From Synechococcus sp. UW179A (lineage in GTDB: Bacteria; Cyanobacteriota; Cyanobacteriia; PCC-6307; Cyanobiaceae): 64,000 nucleotides of DNA. Below are positions 55,935 to 64,000 of this stretch, piece after piece (the first letter of the stretch is position 1; each line of letters opens with the position of its first letter). Both the position numbers and the translations under genes were made by a program. The notes under the pieces are model-generated. The model was given only the letters and a program-made list of their open reading frames with translations. It was not told where the DNA came from and searched no databases. The stretch spans positions 62,001 through 126,000 of the forward strand of contig NZ_UCNJ01000024.1 in NCBI RefSeq assembly GCF_900473965.1, given 5' to 3'.

Positions 55935-57448
55935 TGAGTCGCTGGTTGGCTCAACTCCGTCTGCACTCTTGGCCGCTTGCCCTTGGATTGCTGCTGTCGC
56001 TGGGGCTGCTCGTTGCCGAGCCAATCATTGTGGATTTCTTTCAGAAAGGCCACTACAACTGGGTTTCGCTGCACTCCTTGGCCATTGCCAAGCACAGCGA
56101 TCTGGTGGGTGGGGGCGTGGGTTTTTCGTGTGCCGCGATTCGACCTGATGGCCAGCTCTGGTACGACTATTTCAATCGCTATCCATTGCCGTTTGCCCTG
56201 CTCAGTCACTGGGTTCTTGCTCCCTGGTCCGGCGATGCCGCCGCTTGGATGTATTCGGCTCGGCAGTGGATGAATCTGATCTTCATCGCAACGGGCGTGG
56301 CGTTGTGGTGGTGGTTGCGTGCCATGTGCTTTTCGCGTTCCGTTGCGATGGCAGCGCTTCTGCTCACCGGTGCTGCTCCAGTGGTGCTGCAGTACCGAAG
56401 CATGTTTCATTTCGATCAGCCGGCGCTGTTGGCTTATTCACTGCTGCTGCTGGTGGTGGTGCGCAAGCTGCTGGTGCCCCATCCCGATGTGCGTTGGTAC
56501 TGGGGAATGCTGATGATTGCGGCCTTGTCTGGCCGTTCGGCCGTGGTCCTGATCTTTTCCCTGATTTTGCCGCTGACGTTGACCGTGTTCCGATCCCCCA
56601 AGCCGTCCGGTTCGATCTGGCTTGGTGTGCCACTCGCCTTCGGCTCGGTTTTGGTTGGAACCGCTTACAACGTGCTCTGGGAGATGCGACTCAACCAGGT
56701 CAGCTGGTCGCAGACCTCGGTGGTGCAGTCGGCATTCCGTCGTCTTGCTTTGAGTGGTGAAGGGTTTGAACCTCGTCACTTGGAGCGCACGCGTTGGTTA
56801 GGCGGAGCGCTTCCAAAAATGGCCTCCCATCTCAGTCAATATCTGTTGCCGCTTTTGACGGTGTTGGGGCTGCTGTTGTTGATCTGGTGTTTTGTGCGGT
56901 TGACCGCCCATTCGTTCCCAATAGGTGCTCCTCCAGCCGAAGGCTTGTGGTCCGTCAATTCCCCCCGTCAGCTCCTGCTCTGGAGCACAGGACTGACGTC
57001 ACTGATCTGGGTGGTGGTGATGAAAAACCTATTTGTGTTTCATGTCTACGCCGGCATGGTGGTCCTGCCGTTCTTGCTGTTTTGCATGGCCGTTGTGCTG
57101 GAGCATATGGTCGTACTCACGTCTGGATGGGCTGAAATCAGCGCCCGGTCTCTGAATCAAGCACTGGTGTGTGCTTCCGTTTCGGTGTTTCTTCTGGTTC
57201 TTGTTCTGGGTCCCTCTGCGGCGCAGCGTCCTGATCAGGAGCGCAGGCTTGTGCTGGAGGGGTTTTTCAAGGAATTGGCTGAGTACCAAGCGTTATCCCC
57301 AGCTCTGCCTCTGGTGGTGAAAAACAATGATTGGTTCCCTCGGTCGCCCTATGCCCAGTGCGCGCTGCTTGATGGTCCGTTCCTGTTTGAGCCACCGAAA
57401 CAAGGCACCCCAACACCTCAGCCACCGTCGTTTCCCTCCAAACTCTGA
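55931..57448 (+). CDS. Polytopic membrane protein, glycosyltransferase-like (GT-C fold)
   Basis: A 505-residue protein with about ten hydrophobic helices. After the first helix comes a loop with [17 protein letters not shown] and [22 protein letters not shown], where the Asp/Tyr-rich first loop resembles GT39/GT83-type lipid-linked sugar transferases. A long final hydrophilic part contains a single Cys. No substrate can be named. It is coupled to argS by a 4-bp overlap (GTGA), and asparaginase starts 8 bp after it, so the three read as one unit. Confidence 0.7.
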   Translation: MMSRWLAQLRLHSWPLALGLLLSLGLLVAEPIIVDFFQKGHYNWVSLHSLAIAKHSDLVGGGVGFSCAAIRPDGQLWYDYFNRYPLPFALLSHWVLAPWSGDAAAWMYSARQWMNLIFIATGVALWWWLRAMCFSRSVAMAALLLTGAAPVVLQYRSMFHFDQPALLAYSLLLLVVVRKLLVPHPDVRWYWGMLMIAALSGRSAVVLIFSLILPLTLTVFRSPKPSGSIWLGVPLAFGSVLVGTAYNVLWEMRLNQVSWSQTSVVQSAFRRLALSGEGFEPRHLERTRWLGGALPKMASHLSQYLLPLLTVLGLLLLIWCFVRLTAHSFPIGAPPAEGLWSVNSPRQLLLWSTGLTSLIWVVVMKNLFVFHVYAGMVVLPFLLFCMAVVLEHMVVLTSGWAEISARSLNQALVCASVSVFLLVLVLGPSAAQRPDQERRLVLEGFFKELAEYQALSPALPLVVKNNDWFPRSPYAQCALLDGPFLFEPPKQGTPTPQPPSFPSKL

Positions 57449-57456
57449 ATGAACTC

Positions 57457-58437
57457 GTGACCGCTCTACCGAAGCTGCTGCTGCTCGCCACCGGGGGCAC
57501 CATCGCCGGACGAGCGAGTGACGTGACTTCCTTGAATCACTACTCAGCAGGTGTCATCACTGCTGAGGAGTTATTGCAATCGCTGCCCCAGCTGAAGCGG
57601 CTTGCTGCAATTGAGGTGGAGCAGATTGCCAATGTTGATAGTGCGGATCTGACCTTCGCCCATTGGCAACGGCTGGTGACCCGGTTACGTGATGTCCTTG
57701 CTGCTGATTCCGATCTTGCTGGAGTGGTGATCACCCATGGCACCAACACGCTGGAGGAAACGGCCTGGCTGCTGCAGTTGCTGATCGATGACCCGCGGCC
57801 GGTGGTGCTGGTGGGGGCGATGCGGCCGGCAACGGCACTGAGTGCTGATGGCCCTCTCAATTTGTTTCAGGCCATGCAGGTGGCCAAAGCGCCGGAGTCC
57901 CGAGGGCACGGGGTGCTTGTGGTGATGGATGGCTGGATCCATGCAGCTCGCGAGGTCACCAAGGTCGCAACTCAGGGGGTTGGTGCCTTTGAAAGCTCTG
58001 GTATCGGCCCCTTGGGTTGGGTGGACGATGCGGGAGTGCACCTGCCTCAATCGCAGTCAGCCCGCCCTGCTCCATTCTCAGGCCTTCAGCTTGCCGAGGC
58101 CTGGCCCCAGGTGGCGATTCTGCATGGTTGTGTTGAGCCTCCGTCGGCCCTGATTCCTGCCCTGCTTTCGGCGGGTGTCCGGGGTCTTGTGTTCACGGGC
58201 ACCGGGGCTGGCCAGCTGTCGGCGCTCGAACGCTGTGCTCTTGAAGACTGGCCAGGTCCACTGCCGCTCATGCTCAGGGCGAATCGCTGTGGTTCCGGGC
58301 CGGTGCATCGTGATGAGAAATTTGCCCGTCTTGGCCTTTTGCCCGCCGGGCGGCTCAGTCCCCCGAAAGCGCGAGTGCTGTTGCTGCTGGCTCTGATGGC
58401 TGGTTTGGACAGAGCCCAACTCTCCAACTTGATCTGA
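57457..58437 (+). CDS. L-asparaginase
   Basis: Hydrolyses asparagine to aspartate and ammonia. The 326 residues have both signature Thr regions: LLATGGTIAGRA at the N-terminus and GVVITHGTNTLEETAWLLQLL at about residue 90, followed by VVLVGAMRPATALSADGPLNL. No signal peptide, so it is cytoplasmic. The start is a GTG 8 bp after the membrane-protein stop. Confidence 0.95.
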   Translation: MTALPKLLLLATGGTIAGRASDVTSLNHYSAGVITAEELLQSLPQLKRLAAIEVEQIANVDSADLTFAHWQRLVTRLRDVLAADSDLAGVVITHGTNTLEETAWLLQLLIDDPRPVVLVGAMRPATALSADGPLNLFQAMQVAKAPESRGHGVLVVMDGWIHAAREVTKVATQGVGAFESSGIGPLGWVDDAGVHLPQSQSARPAPFSGLQLAEAWPQVAILHGCVEPPSALIPALLSAGVRGLVFTGTGAGQLSALERCALEDWPGPLPLMLRANRCGSGPVHRDEKFARLGLLPAGRLSPPKARVLLLLALMAGLDRAQLSNLI

Positions 58438-58464
58438 AGGCTGCATGCCTTGGTTGACCGCGGC

Positions 58465-60174
58465 TCATGAGGAACAGCTGTAGTGCGAGATGCCTCCGGC
58501 GTTGAAGAATTCCTCAGGTTTCAGTTGGTCGTAGCGGGCCGCTAATTCCACGGGCAAGGATTCATAGGGCTTGGCAAAGACCCTCTGCAGCTCATGCACC
58601 AGGCTGTAATCACCATGGGCTGCTTGTTCATAGGCCGGTGCAATCAGCCATTCACGCCATGTGATGGCGGGATTGGCGAGCTGCATGGATCTGGATGTCT
58701 CGCTCAGGTCGCTGTTGCGTTCCAGTTGACCTCGCCACTGTTGCAACCAATTCATCCAGCGTTGATCAATCTGCTGATCGCTGGGTCGATAAAAGCTCCG
58801 CTTCAGGGGTGCCACATGTTCAGGGATGGCTGAGAGTTCTCGGAACACCATCGTGTAGTCCGCTGCTGAGTCGACGCATAACTGCAGTAGATCTTCCACC
58901 AGCTCTGGGCAGTGGTCGCTGAGGCCAAGCTTGCGTTGCCACATGCTGTCGAGAGCCTCCTGCATCGCGGCTTTGAAACCCTCCTCAAGACTCTCGAGGC
59001 GAGTCATGACCTCCGGGTGATCATGCAGCAACGGCTTCAGGGCTGACACGAACATCTGATAGTTCTTGCTTGCAGCCACCGGCTGATTGAAGAAGGCGAA
59101 ATGCATTCCGCCGCCGGTCCAGGGCTGAAAGCGTGGGTCGAACAGTTCGCAGAATCCGAAGGGTCCGTAATCAAGGGTGAAGCCTCCTGCCGCGCAGTTG
59201 TCACTGTTGAAGTTGCCCTGGCAATAGCCCACACGGATCCAGTCGGCGACCAGTGCCGTCAGGCGCCCGCGGAACAACTTGGCCAGCTTTACAACCTGTT
59301 CGCTGAAGGGCAGTGAGGTCTCAATCTCCGCCTGGTAGTTCCGCTCGATCAGGTGCTGCACGATCATCTGAAGCTCATTGAATGCCTTGGGATGGCTGTT
59401 TCTGCGGAAGCGTCTGGCGAACAGCTCCAGCTGCCCCACCCGCAGAAAAGAGGGTGCAACACGGGTGGTTATCGCTGCAGGGTTCTCGACCAGCACATCG
59501 GGATCCATGGATCGAGATTGATCCGAATACCAGGGGCGACGCACACTCTCGGCATGGGAGACGTACAGCGTCAGGGAGCGTGATGTGGGAACTCCGAGTG
59601 CATGCATAAACTCCTGGGCCAGAAATTCGCGCACACTGGAGCGCAGCACTGCTCGCCCATCAGCACCTCTGCAATAGGGCGTCGGTCCGCCGCCCTTCAG
59701 TTGCATCTCCCAGCGGCGCCCTTCGAAAAGACCTTCAAACACGGAGACGGCACGACCATCGCCGTAGCCGTTGCCATTGCCGAATGGACATTGCTGATCG
59801 TATTCGGTGCCATAGATCGACAAGGCATAGCCTGTGGCCCACCCATAAGGAAGCATCGCTCCGCGGTTCACGCTGATATCGCCGGAGAACAACCGTCGGA
59901 AGCTGTCATCCACGGCCAACCCGTGGTTGAGTCCCAGCTCATCGAACAACGCTTCGCTGTGTGCCACGTATTCCGGAGCTGGCAGAGGCGTTGGTGTGAC
60001 CGGCACATAGTGCCCAGATTTCACCTGACGTGCCTGGTGATCGTGCCCGTTGACCCTGGCTTCGGGGTCCGGTTTGAGTTGGCTTAGCAAGGAGTAATCG
60101 ACGTGTTCAGCAAACTCGGCGAAGGTGTCGGTTGAGGAGGATGCGCTCGAGCTGACTGGCATCACATCGGTCAC
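58465..60174 (-). CDS. selO: Protein adenylyltransferase SelO (YdiU family)
   Basis: A pseudokinase-fold enzyme that AMPylates proteins. The 569-residue length is at the long end of the family. RLFSGDISVNRGAMLPYGWATGYALSIYGTEYDQQCPFGNGNGYGDGRA, EMQLKGGGPTPYCRGADGRAVLRSSVREFL and the metal/nucleotide segment GYCQGNFNSDNCAAGGFTLDYGPFGF are diagnostic. It ends HYSCSS, with a Cys at the third position from the end, the same place as Sec in eukaryotic SelO and Cys in E. coli YdiU. The N-terminal 35 residues are a Ser/Thr-rich extra. Convergent with the asparaginase gene. Confidence 0.95.
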   Translation of the reverse strand: MTDVMPVSSSASSSTDTFAEFAEHVDYSLLSQLKPDPEARVNGHDHQARQVKSGHYVPVTPTPLPAPEYVAHSEALFDELGLNHGLAVDDSFRRLFSGDISVNRGAMLPYGWATGYALSIYGTEYDQQCPFGNGNGYGDGRAVSVFEGLFEGRRWEMQLKGGGPTPYCRGADGRAVLRSSVREFLAQEFMHALGVPTSRSLTLYVSHAESVRRPWYSDQSRSMDPDVLVENPAAITTRVAPSFLRVGQLELFARRFRRNSHPKAFNELQMIVQHLIERNYQAEIETSLPFSEQVVKLAKLFRGRLTALVADWIRVGYCQGNFNSDNCAAGGFTLDYGPFGFCELFDPRFQPWTGGGMHFAFFNQPVAASKNYQMFVSALKPLLHDHPEVMTRLESLEEGFKAAMQEALDSMWQRKLGLSDHCPELVEDLLQLCVDSAADYTMVFRELSAIPEHVAPLKRSFYRPSDQQIDQRWMNWLQQWRGQLERNSDLSETSRSMQLANPAITWREWLIAPAYEQAAHGDYSLVHELQRVFAKPYESLPVELAARYDQLKPEEFFNAGGISHYSCSS

Positions 60175-60270
60175 TGCAGTGTTCCCATCATCGGCCTGAA
60201 TCCACCAGTGTTGGGATGAGAGGGATGTCGATAGCTTGTTGGTTGGCCTTCGTTGGCAAGGTTGATTGGC

Positions 60271-61374
60271 ATGACCGCAGCGACTCCTTCGCCCTTAGCA
60301 CGCCCTGAGGTTGAGCGCCTCAGGGGTTACAGCGCACCACTGGAGGGACGCCGTGGTTTGCTCCGGCTTGATTTCAACGAGAACACCGTTGGTCCCAGTC
60401 CGGCAGTTGCTGAGGTGCTGAGGGATTTTCCGGTTGATCAGATTGCTGTTTATCCCGAATACGACGGACTGCGCGAGGCGGTGATTAGCAATTTGCAGAC
60501 CTCACCTGCGGGGCTAGCGCATCCTTTGTTGCCGCAGCAGGTGGGTCTGTTCAACGGTGTGGATGCTGCGATTCACGCGGTGATTCACGCCTATGGCGGT
60601 CCAGGAGACACCCTGCTTACGACAAGTCCCACCTTCGGCTATTACGCCCCCTGTGCGGCGATGCAGGGAATGGTCCTTCAAGCGGTGCCCCATGCTCTGC
60701 CTGGTTTTCGCTTTCCGCTGCAGCAGATTCGCGACGCTCTTGAGCGCCGGCCACGCATTCTGATGCTCTGCAATCCCAACAATCCCACCGGGACTCGGCT
60801 CTCTGCAGAGCATGTGCTGCAGCTGGCATCGTCCGCGCCCAACACGCTGGTGGTGGTGGATGAGCTCTACGAAGCCTTCACGGGCGACAGCGTGCTGCCA
60901 ACGGTGGATTTTGGGCGGCATGGAAATCTGCTGGTGCTGCGTTCCCTCGCCAAGACTTCCGGACTTGCAGGTTTGCGGATCGGTTTTGCATTCGGCCATG
61001 CCGATGTGGTTGATCGGGTCTGCCGGATGACCGGTCCTTACGACGTCAACAGCCTTGCTGTGACTGCTGCATTCGCCGCATTGTCAGACCAGTCGTACAC
61101 CGACAACTATGTGGCCGAAGTGATACGCGCACGTCGCTATTTGGTTAACGAGCTGACGCAATCCGGTGCCGTTTTTCACTGCGACGGCGGTAATTATCTG
61201 CTGATATGGCCATCGTCTTCGGCTCAGCAGGTAGAGCAGCAATTGAGGGATGAGGGCATCTTGGTGCGCTCGATGGCCGGCAAGCCGCAGCTCGAAGGAT
61301 CTCTGCGCGTCAGCATTGGAACCCTGACTCAGATGCAGAAGTTCTGGGCAAGTTACCGACAGCTTGACTCTTGA
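60271..61374 (+). CDS. hisC: Histidinol-phosphate aminotransferase
   Basis: PLP enzyme of histidine synthesis, 367 residues from the ATG at 60271 (a TTG at 60253 adds six). RLDFNENTVGPSP, LCNPNNPTGT, VVDELYEAF and the PLP-lysine motif LRSLAKTSGLAGLRIGF are seen. It may also accept aromatic amino acids, as several HisC paralogues do. It stands alone between divergent selO and the convergent metallo-beta-lactamase-fold gene, 8 bp away. Confidence 0.9.
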   Translation: MTAATPSPLARPEVERLRGYSAPLEGRRGLLRLDFNENTVGPSPAVAEVLRDFPVDQIAVYPEYDGLREAVISNLQTSPAGLAHPLLPQQVGLFNGVDAAIHAVIHAYGGPGDTLLTTSPTFGYYAPCAAMQGMVLQAVPHALPGFRFPLQQIRDALERRPRILMLCNPNNPTGTRLSAEHVLQLASSAPNTLVVVDELYEAFTGDSVLPTVDFGRHGNLLVLRSLAKTSGLAGLRIGFAFGHADVVDRVCRMTGPYDVNSLAVTAAFAALSDQSYTDNYVAEVIRARRYLVNELTQSGAVFHCDGGNYLLIWPSSSAQQVEQQLRDEGILVRSMAGKPQLEGSLRVSIGTLTQMQKFWASYRQLDS

Positions 61375-61382
61375 GCAGATCG

Positions 61383-62126
61383 TTAGCGCATCACCTCGAT
61401 CACTGTGCTGTCGTTCAGGCTTCCTGGCAGCGAGAGGGTGGGGCCAACCTGGCGAACTTGTGTACCGCTCATCGCGTCTAAGAAGGGCTGTATTCCGCCT
61501 TGGTCACATCCGCTCGGAGCTTCTCCATTCACGTATTGCACGGGAATCACCCGGCGTGGATTCAGCTGTCTGACCACCTCAGCAGCTTCCTCACCGTTGT
61601 AAACCTTGCCGCCGCCGCCGACGCCGATGATCAGCACATCAGGGCGACCCAGCAGCACCCTGTCCTCACCGCTGATAGGGGCTGCTGTTCCTCCCAAATG
61701 GGCAAAGTTCAGGCCTCCCTGCTGCCAGCGCCAGATTGTGGCGTTGCCGAAACGGCGTCCACCCATGCGGTCATGCGGAGCGGAAAATCCCTCTAGGTCC
61801 ATACCGCCAACGCGATAGGAGCCCGGCTTGGACAGGTAGGTCCCGCCACCGATTCGTGCTCCCTCATCCGGTAGCTCGGAGCTGGCCAGGGTCACGTTGG
61901 CACTGACGCGCGGTTCACTGAGTCCAGTGGCGCAGCCCACGGCCCGGAAGGGGTTTACAAGCACCGACTGGCCGCCGCCACGAATCAGCAGAGCACTGTG
62001 CCCGTAGCTGGTGATCGAGACGCCTGCAGCCTGCGCGGTGGTGCTGTTGATTCCGGCCAGGAGGGTTGATGCGGCCAGGGTGGCGATGGCCCGCCCAGGA
62101 CCCTGGCGTTTCAGGAAGACTGTCAT
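61383..62126 (-). CDS. Secreted metallo-beta-lactamase-fold protein without the HxHxDH motif
   Basis: A 247-residue protein with a signal peptide (about 12-34, ending AQAAG). The fold follows the UPF0173/Lactamase_B_3 pattern: VSITSYGHSALLIRGGGQSVLVNPF, then a loop, FSAPHDRMGG, LNFAHLGGTA, LGRPDVLIIGVGGGGKVYNGEEAAEVVRQLNPRRVIPVQY. Where active members have the zinc motif HxHxDH, it shows VTLASSELPDEGA, so the metal site is at least partly lost. It may bind rather than cleave its target. The trpG gene ends 26 bp upstream of its start. Confidence 0.82.
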   Translation of the reverse strand: MTVFLKRQGPGRAIATLAASTLLAGINSTTAQAAGVSITSYGHSALLIRGGGQSVLVNPFRAVGCATGLSEPRVSANVTLASSELPDEGARIGGGTYLSKPGSYRVGGMDLEGFSAPHDRMGGRRFGNATIWRWQQGGLNFAHLGGTAAPISGEDRVLLGRPDVLIIGVGGGGKVYNGEEAAEVVRQLNPRRVIPVQYVNGEAPSGCDQGGIQPFLDAMSGTQVRQVGPTLSLPGSLNDSTVIEVMR

Positions 62127-62152
62127 GGGGGAATGCCTGCTGGCAGAGGAAG

Positions 62153-62761
62153 CTAGCAGTGCTGAATGCGCCCTTCTGCCAGTCGAAGGAAGTTAGCCAG
62201 CAGGTTATGACCGGCCTCCGTCAACACGCTCTCTGGGTGGAACTGCACGCCTTGGAGATGGGGGTGCTCACGGTGACGCAGTCCCATCACGGTGCCATCC
62301 TCCAGCCATGCAGTGACTTCCAGGCAGTCGGGAAGACTGCTGCGATCAGCAATCAAGCTGTGATATCTGGTGGCGGTGAGTGGCTGAGGCAGGCCAGCGA
62401 AGACGCCTTCGCCTCGATGCAGCACTGGAGAGGTTTTGCCATGCATCAGTTGCGCGGCCCGAACTACTTTTCCTCCATAGGCCTGAGCAAGAGCTTGATG
62501 GCCAAGGCAAACTCCCAGGGTGGGAATGCTTGGGGACAACTCCTTCAGCACACTCAGACAAACTCCCGCCTGATCAGGATCTCCGGGTCCAGGAGATAAG
62601 AGGATGGCATCGGGACTGAGGTCACGGATCTGGGCAACACTGAGCGCATCGTTGCGTTCCACGCGCAGGTCTTCTGCCAGAGGATGCTGAGCCGCTAACT
62701 CTCCGAAATACTGCACCAGGTTGAAGGTGAAGCTGTCGTAGTTGTCGATGACCAGGAGCAT
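62153..62761 (-). CDS. trpG: Anthranilate/aminodeoxychorismate synthase glutaminase subunit
   Basis: Class I glutamine amidotransferase of 202 residues supplying ammonia to TrpE, and in organisms with one copy also to PabB. The triad is in [15 protein letters not shown] (Cys at about residue 84) and [13 protein letters not shown] (His and Glu); the N-terminal motif is [18 protein letters not shown]. No chorismate-binding subunit gene is adjacent. It is followed closely by the MBL-fold gene, with dgkA 3 bp before it. Confidence 0.93.
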   Translation of the reverse strand: MLLVIDNYDSFTFNLVQYFGELAAQHPLAEDLRVERNDALSVAQIRDLSPDAILLSPGPGDPDQAGVCLSVLKELSPSIPTLGVCLGHQALAQAYGGKVVRAAQLMHGKTSPVLHRGEGVFAGLPQPLTATRYHSLIADRSSLPDCLEVTAWLEDGTVMGLRHREHPHLQGVQFHPESVLTEAGHNLLANFLRLAEGRIQHC

Positions 62762-62764
62762 CGT

Positions 62765-63238
62765 TCAAAGCCCAAGGCGAAGAATCAGGGGGGGTAGCAC
62801 CAGCAGCAGGGCAATCACTAGAGAGCTGATGGCCGCTACCAGAACCGCTGCCGCTGCGCAGTCTTTGGCAATCTTGGCCAGAGGGTGGAAGCGACGCCCG
62901 ATGGCAAGATCAACGACAGATTCGATCGCGGTATTAAGCAGTTCAAGCACCAGCACGGCAGCCACGGTCAGGACCAAAACGGCCAGCTGAATCGCTGGCA
63001 ACTTCAGCCACAGTCCCAGGAAGAAAACGATGCTGCCGATCCCCAGGTGGATGCGGAAGTTGCGTTGGCTGATGAAGCCGTAACCCAGCCCCTGAGCGGC
63101 GTAGCGGAAGCTAGAAGGCAGGTCGCCGGCGATTTTCCAGGCTCCTCTGTGGGCAGCGTGGTGGGCACGGCGGGTGCTGCGCTGGCTGATCTCCTCGGTC
63201 AACGGAGTTCCATCGTCAGGTTTCCTCAGTGATTTCAT
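62765..63238 (-). CDS. dgkA: Diacylglycerol/undecaprenol kinase (DgkA family)
   Basis: Small membrane kinase that phosphorylates lipid alcohols; in Gram-positives and cyanobacteria undecaprenol is a probable substrate. 157 residues from the ATG at 63238: an N-terminal hydrophilic part of about 40, then SFRYAAQGLGYGFISQRNFRIHLGIG, two hydrophobic helices, and the catalytic VLELLNTAIESVVDLAIGRRFHPLAKIAKDCAAAAVL. A longer frame to 63373 lies inside ybeY; the start chosen overlaps ybeY by 23 bp. Confidence 0.93.
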   Translation of the reverse strand: MKSLRKPDDGTPLTEEISQRSTRRAHHAAHRGAWKIAGDLPSSFRYAAQGLGYGFISQRNFRIHLGIGSIVFFLGLWLKLPAIQLAVLVLTVAAVLVLELLNTAIESVVDLAIGRRFHPLAKIAKDCAAAAVLVAAISSLVIALLLVLPPLILRLGL

Positions 63239-63812
63239 CTGCTGATTCACAGTTGATCTCACCGTGGGATTGAACGATACCGGCCATGGCAACCAGTTGC
63301 TCTTGGCATTGCAGCATGGCTTCAAGCCTCGACTCATCGGGATGGTCCCATCCCAGCAAGTGCAGCAGGCCATGGCTCACCAACCAGCAGAGCTCTCGTT
63401 CCAAGCTGTGCTCTTGTTCGAGAGCCTGACGTTCTGCAGTCGGTACCGACACGATGATGTCTCCCAGTTCAAGGCTGGGGCAGTTGTCCAGCGGCATGTC
63501 AGCTTCCAGTGCTGAAAAGGACAAGACATCGGTGGCCGTGGGCTTATTGCGCCAGCGTGCGTTCAGATCAGTGATCTGAGCATCATCCACAAACTGCAGG
63601 CCCAGGCAGATCTCCTCACAGCTCTGAAGTTCCGCTGGGGCGCTGTCGCCACCGTCAGCGATCAGGTGTTGCAGCCAGAGGCGCAGGGTTGATTCCCACA
63701 CATCTCCCTGGCTGAGTCGCTCCTGGGCTCCAATCCCTTTCCCGGCCTGGATCAGTTGCTCTTCAGCTGGCGTGAAGGCCAGGTCAATCGCAACAGCCCG
63801 CGTGCTGCTCAC
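63216..63812 (-). CDS. ybeY: Endoribonuclease YbeY, rRNA maturation factor
   Basis: Zinc endoribonuclease for 16S rRNA 3'-end processing and 70S quality control. 198 residues, somewhat longer than usual, with about 40 extra at the N-terminus. LNARWRNKPTATDVLSFSALE and the zinc motif HGLLHLLGWDHPDE are intact. GTG start at 63812, overlapping the stop of the gene upstream (GTGA). dgkA overlaps its end. Confidence 0.95.
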   Translation of the reverse strand: MSSTRAVAIDLAFTPAEEQLIQAGKGIGAQERLSQGDVWESTLRLWLQHLIADGGDSAPAELQSCEEICLGLQFVDDAQITDLNARWRNKPTATDVLSFSALEADMPLDNCPSLELGDIIVSVPTAERQALEQEHSLERELCWLVSHGLLHLLGWDHPDESRLEAMLQCQEQLVAMAGIVQSHGEINCESADEITEET

Positions 63813-64000
63813 TGGGGCAGTGTTGGACGCCCCAGCCAGGCGACCACAAGGATGAAACCGATGAACCCCGCGGCCGTGAGGCCGAGATGAAACAGGCTCT
63901 TGCTGCCCTTGCGGACCATGTTGCGCATGGCCTGTTTGACGAAGCTGGGAGGAGGCGTGGTCGCTGCGCTGTCCTTCGAAGTCTCGATGCCCTCTGGCTT
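63809..64000 (-). CDS. DUF3285-like small membrane protein, 3' part (cut by window edge)
   Basis: 63 codons before the stop are in the window: a Ser/Thr/Pro-rich part, then PPPSFVKQAMRNMVRKGSKSLFHLGLTAAGFIGFILVVAWLG and a short end. The basic amphipathic piece followed by one membrane helix matches the cyanobacterial DUF3285 family, usually found directly before ybeY. Function unknown. The stop overlaps the ybeY GTG start. Confidence 0.82.
   Translation of the reverse strand, partial: KPEGIETSKDSAATTPPPSFVKQAMRNMVRKGSKSLFHLGLTAAGFIGFILVVAWLGRPTLPQ

Overview
The window looks like a chromosomal segment of a marine picocyanobacterium, most likely Synechococcus of the open-ocean or coastal cluster. 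The grounds are the gene content (DUF3285-type protein next to ybeY, ABC1/UbiB-like kinase, ThiO, a ClpB2-type chaperone, an RNase HI with a lineage-style tail, a pilMNOQ-like cluster) and the compact layout with many 1-8 bp overlaps and GTG/TTG starts. Most genes are moderately GC-rich, with a few visibly AT-rich patches. No rRNA, tRNA, insertion sequence, prophage or CRISPR array was recognised.

Layout: 1-1.7 kb holds the 5' part of speA and ndk. 1.8-7.7 kb is accessory: an RTX-like protein with almost identical 378-bp tandem repeats, an intergenic region with two palindromes (one CRP-like), a possible small protein and a strong terminator, then a cyclic-nucleotide-binding/methyltransferase fusion and an AT-rich orphan. 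7.7-23.2 kb is mainly housekeeping (thiO, gatB, coaE, argJ, an ABC1 kinase, eno, gloA, clpB2), but also holds a FecR-like protein with a CHASE2 adenylate cyclase. 23-26.6 kb is secE-nusG-rplK-rplA-rplJ-rplL with an L10 leader. 26.6-34.2 kb has a DUF3747-like secreted protein, rnhA, pyrD and the pilMNOQ-like type IV pilus genes. 34-43.1 kb is again core: a pentapeptide protein, a threonine-phosphate decarboxylase-like enzyme, murG, pgk, usp, rbgA and an rluD-family gene.

43.1-47.3 kb is the most unusual stretch. A DUF4114-like gene remnant, an ionotropic-glutamate-receptor-like channel without the potassium filter, a two-CBM2 protein with a His/Met-rich segment and a 15-bp minisatellite, and a LuxR regulator with a pseudo-receiver all lie on the minus strand. 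A fused dipeptide-type ABC ATPase follows. The RelA/SpoT gene after it is split by a frameshift at a run of nine C. The end (51-64 kb) is core: mnmE, nadC, argS, a membrane glycosyltransferase-like protein, asparaginase, selO, hisC, a degenerate metallo-beta-lactamase-fold protein, trpG, dgkA, ybeY and a DUF3285-like gene.

Themes that join genes: cAMP signalling (cyclase at 10.4-12.3 kb, cyclic-nucleotide-binding protein at 4.6-6.0 kb, a CRP-like site at 4339), stringent response (relA), and surface or extracellular functions (RTX-like repeats, type IV pilus, carbohydrate-binding protein, ligand-gated channel). Functional links between these are inference from proximity and family knowledge.
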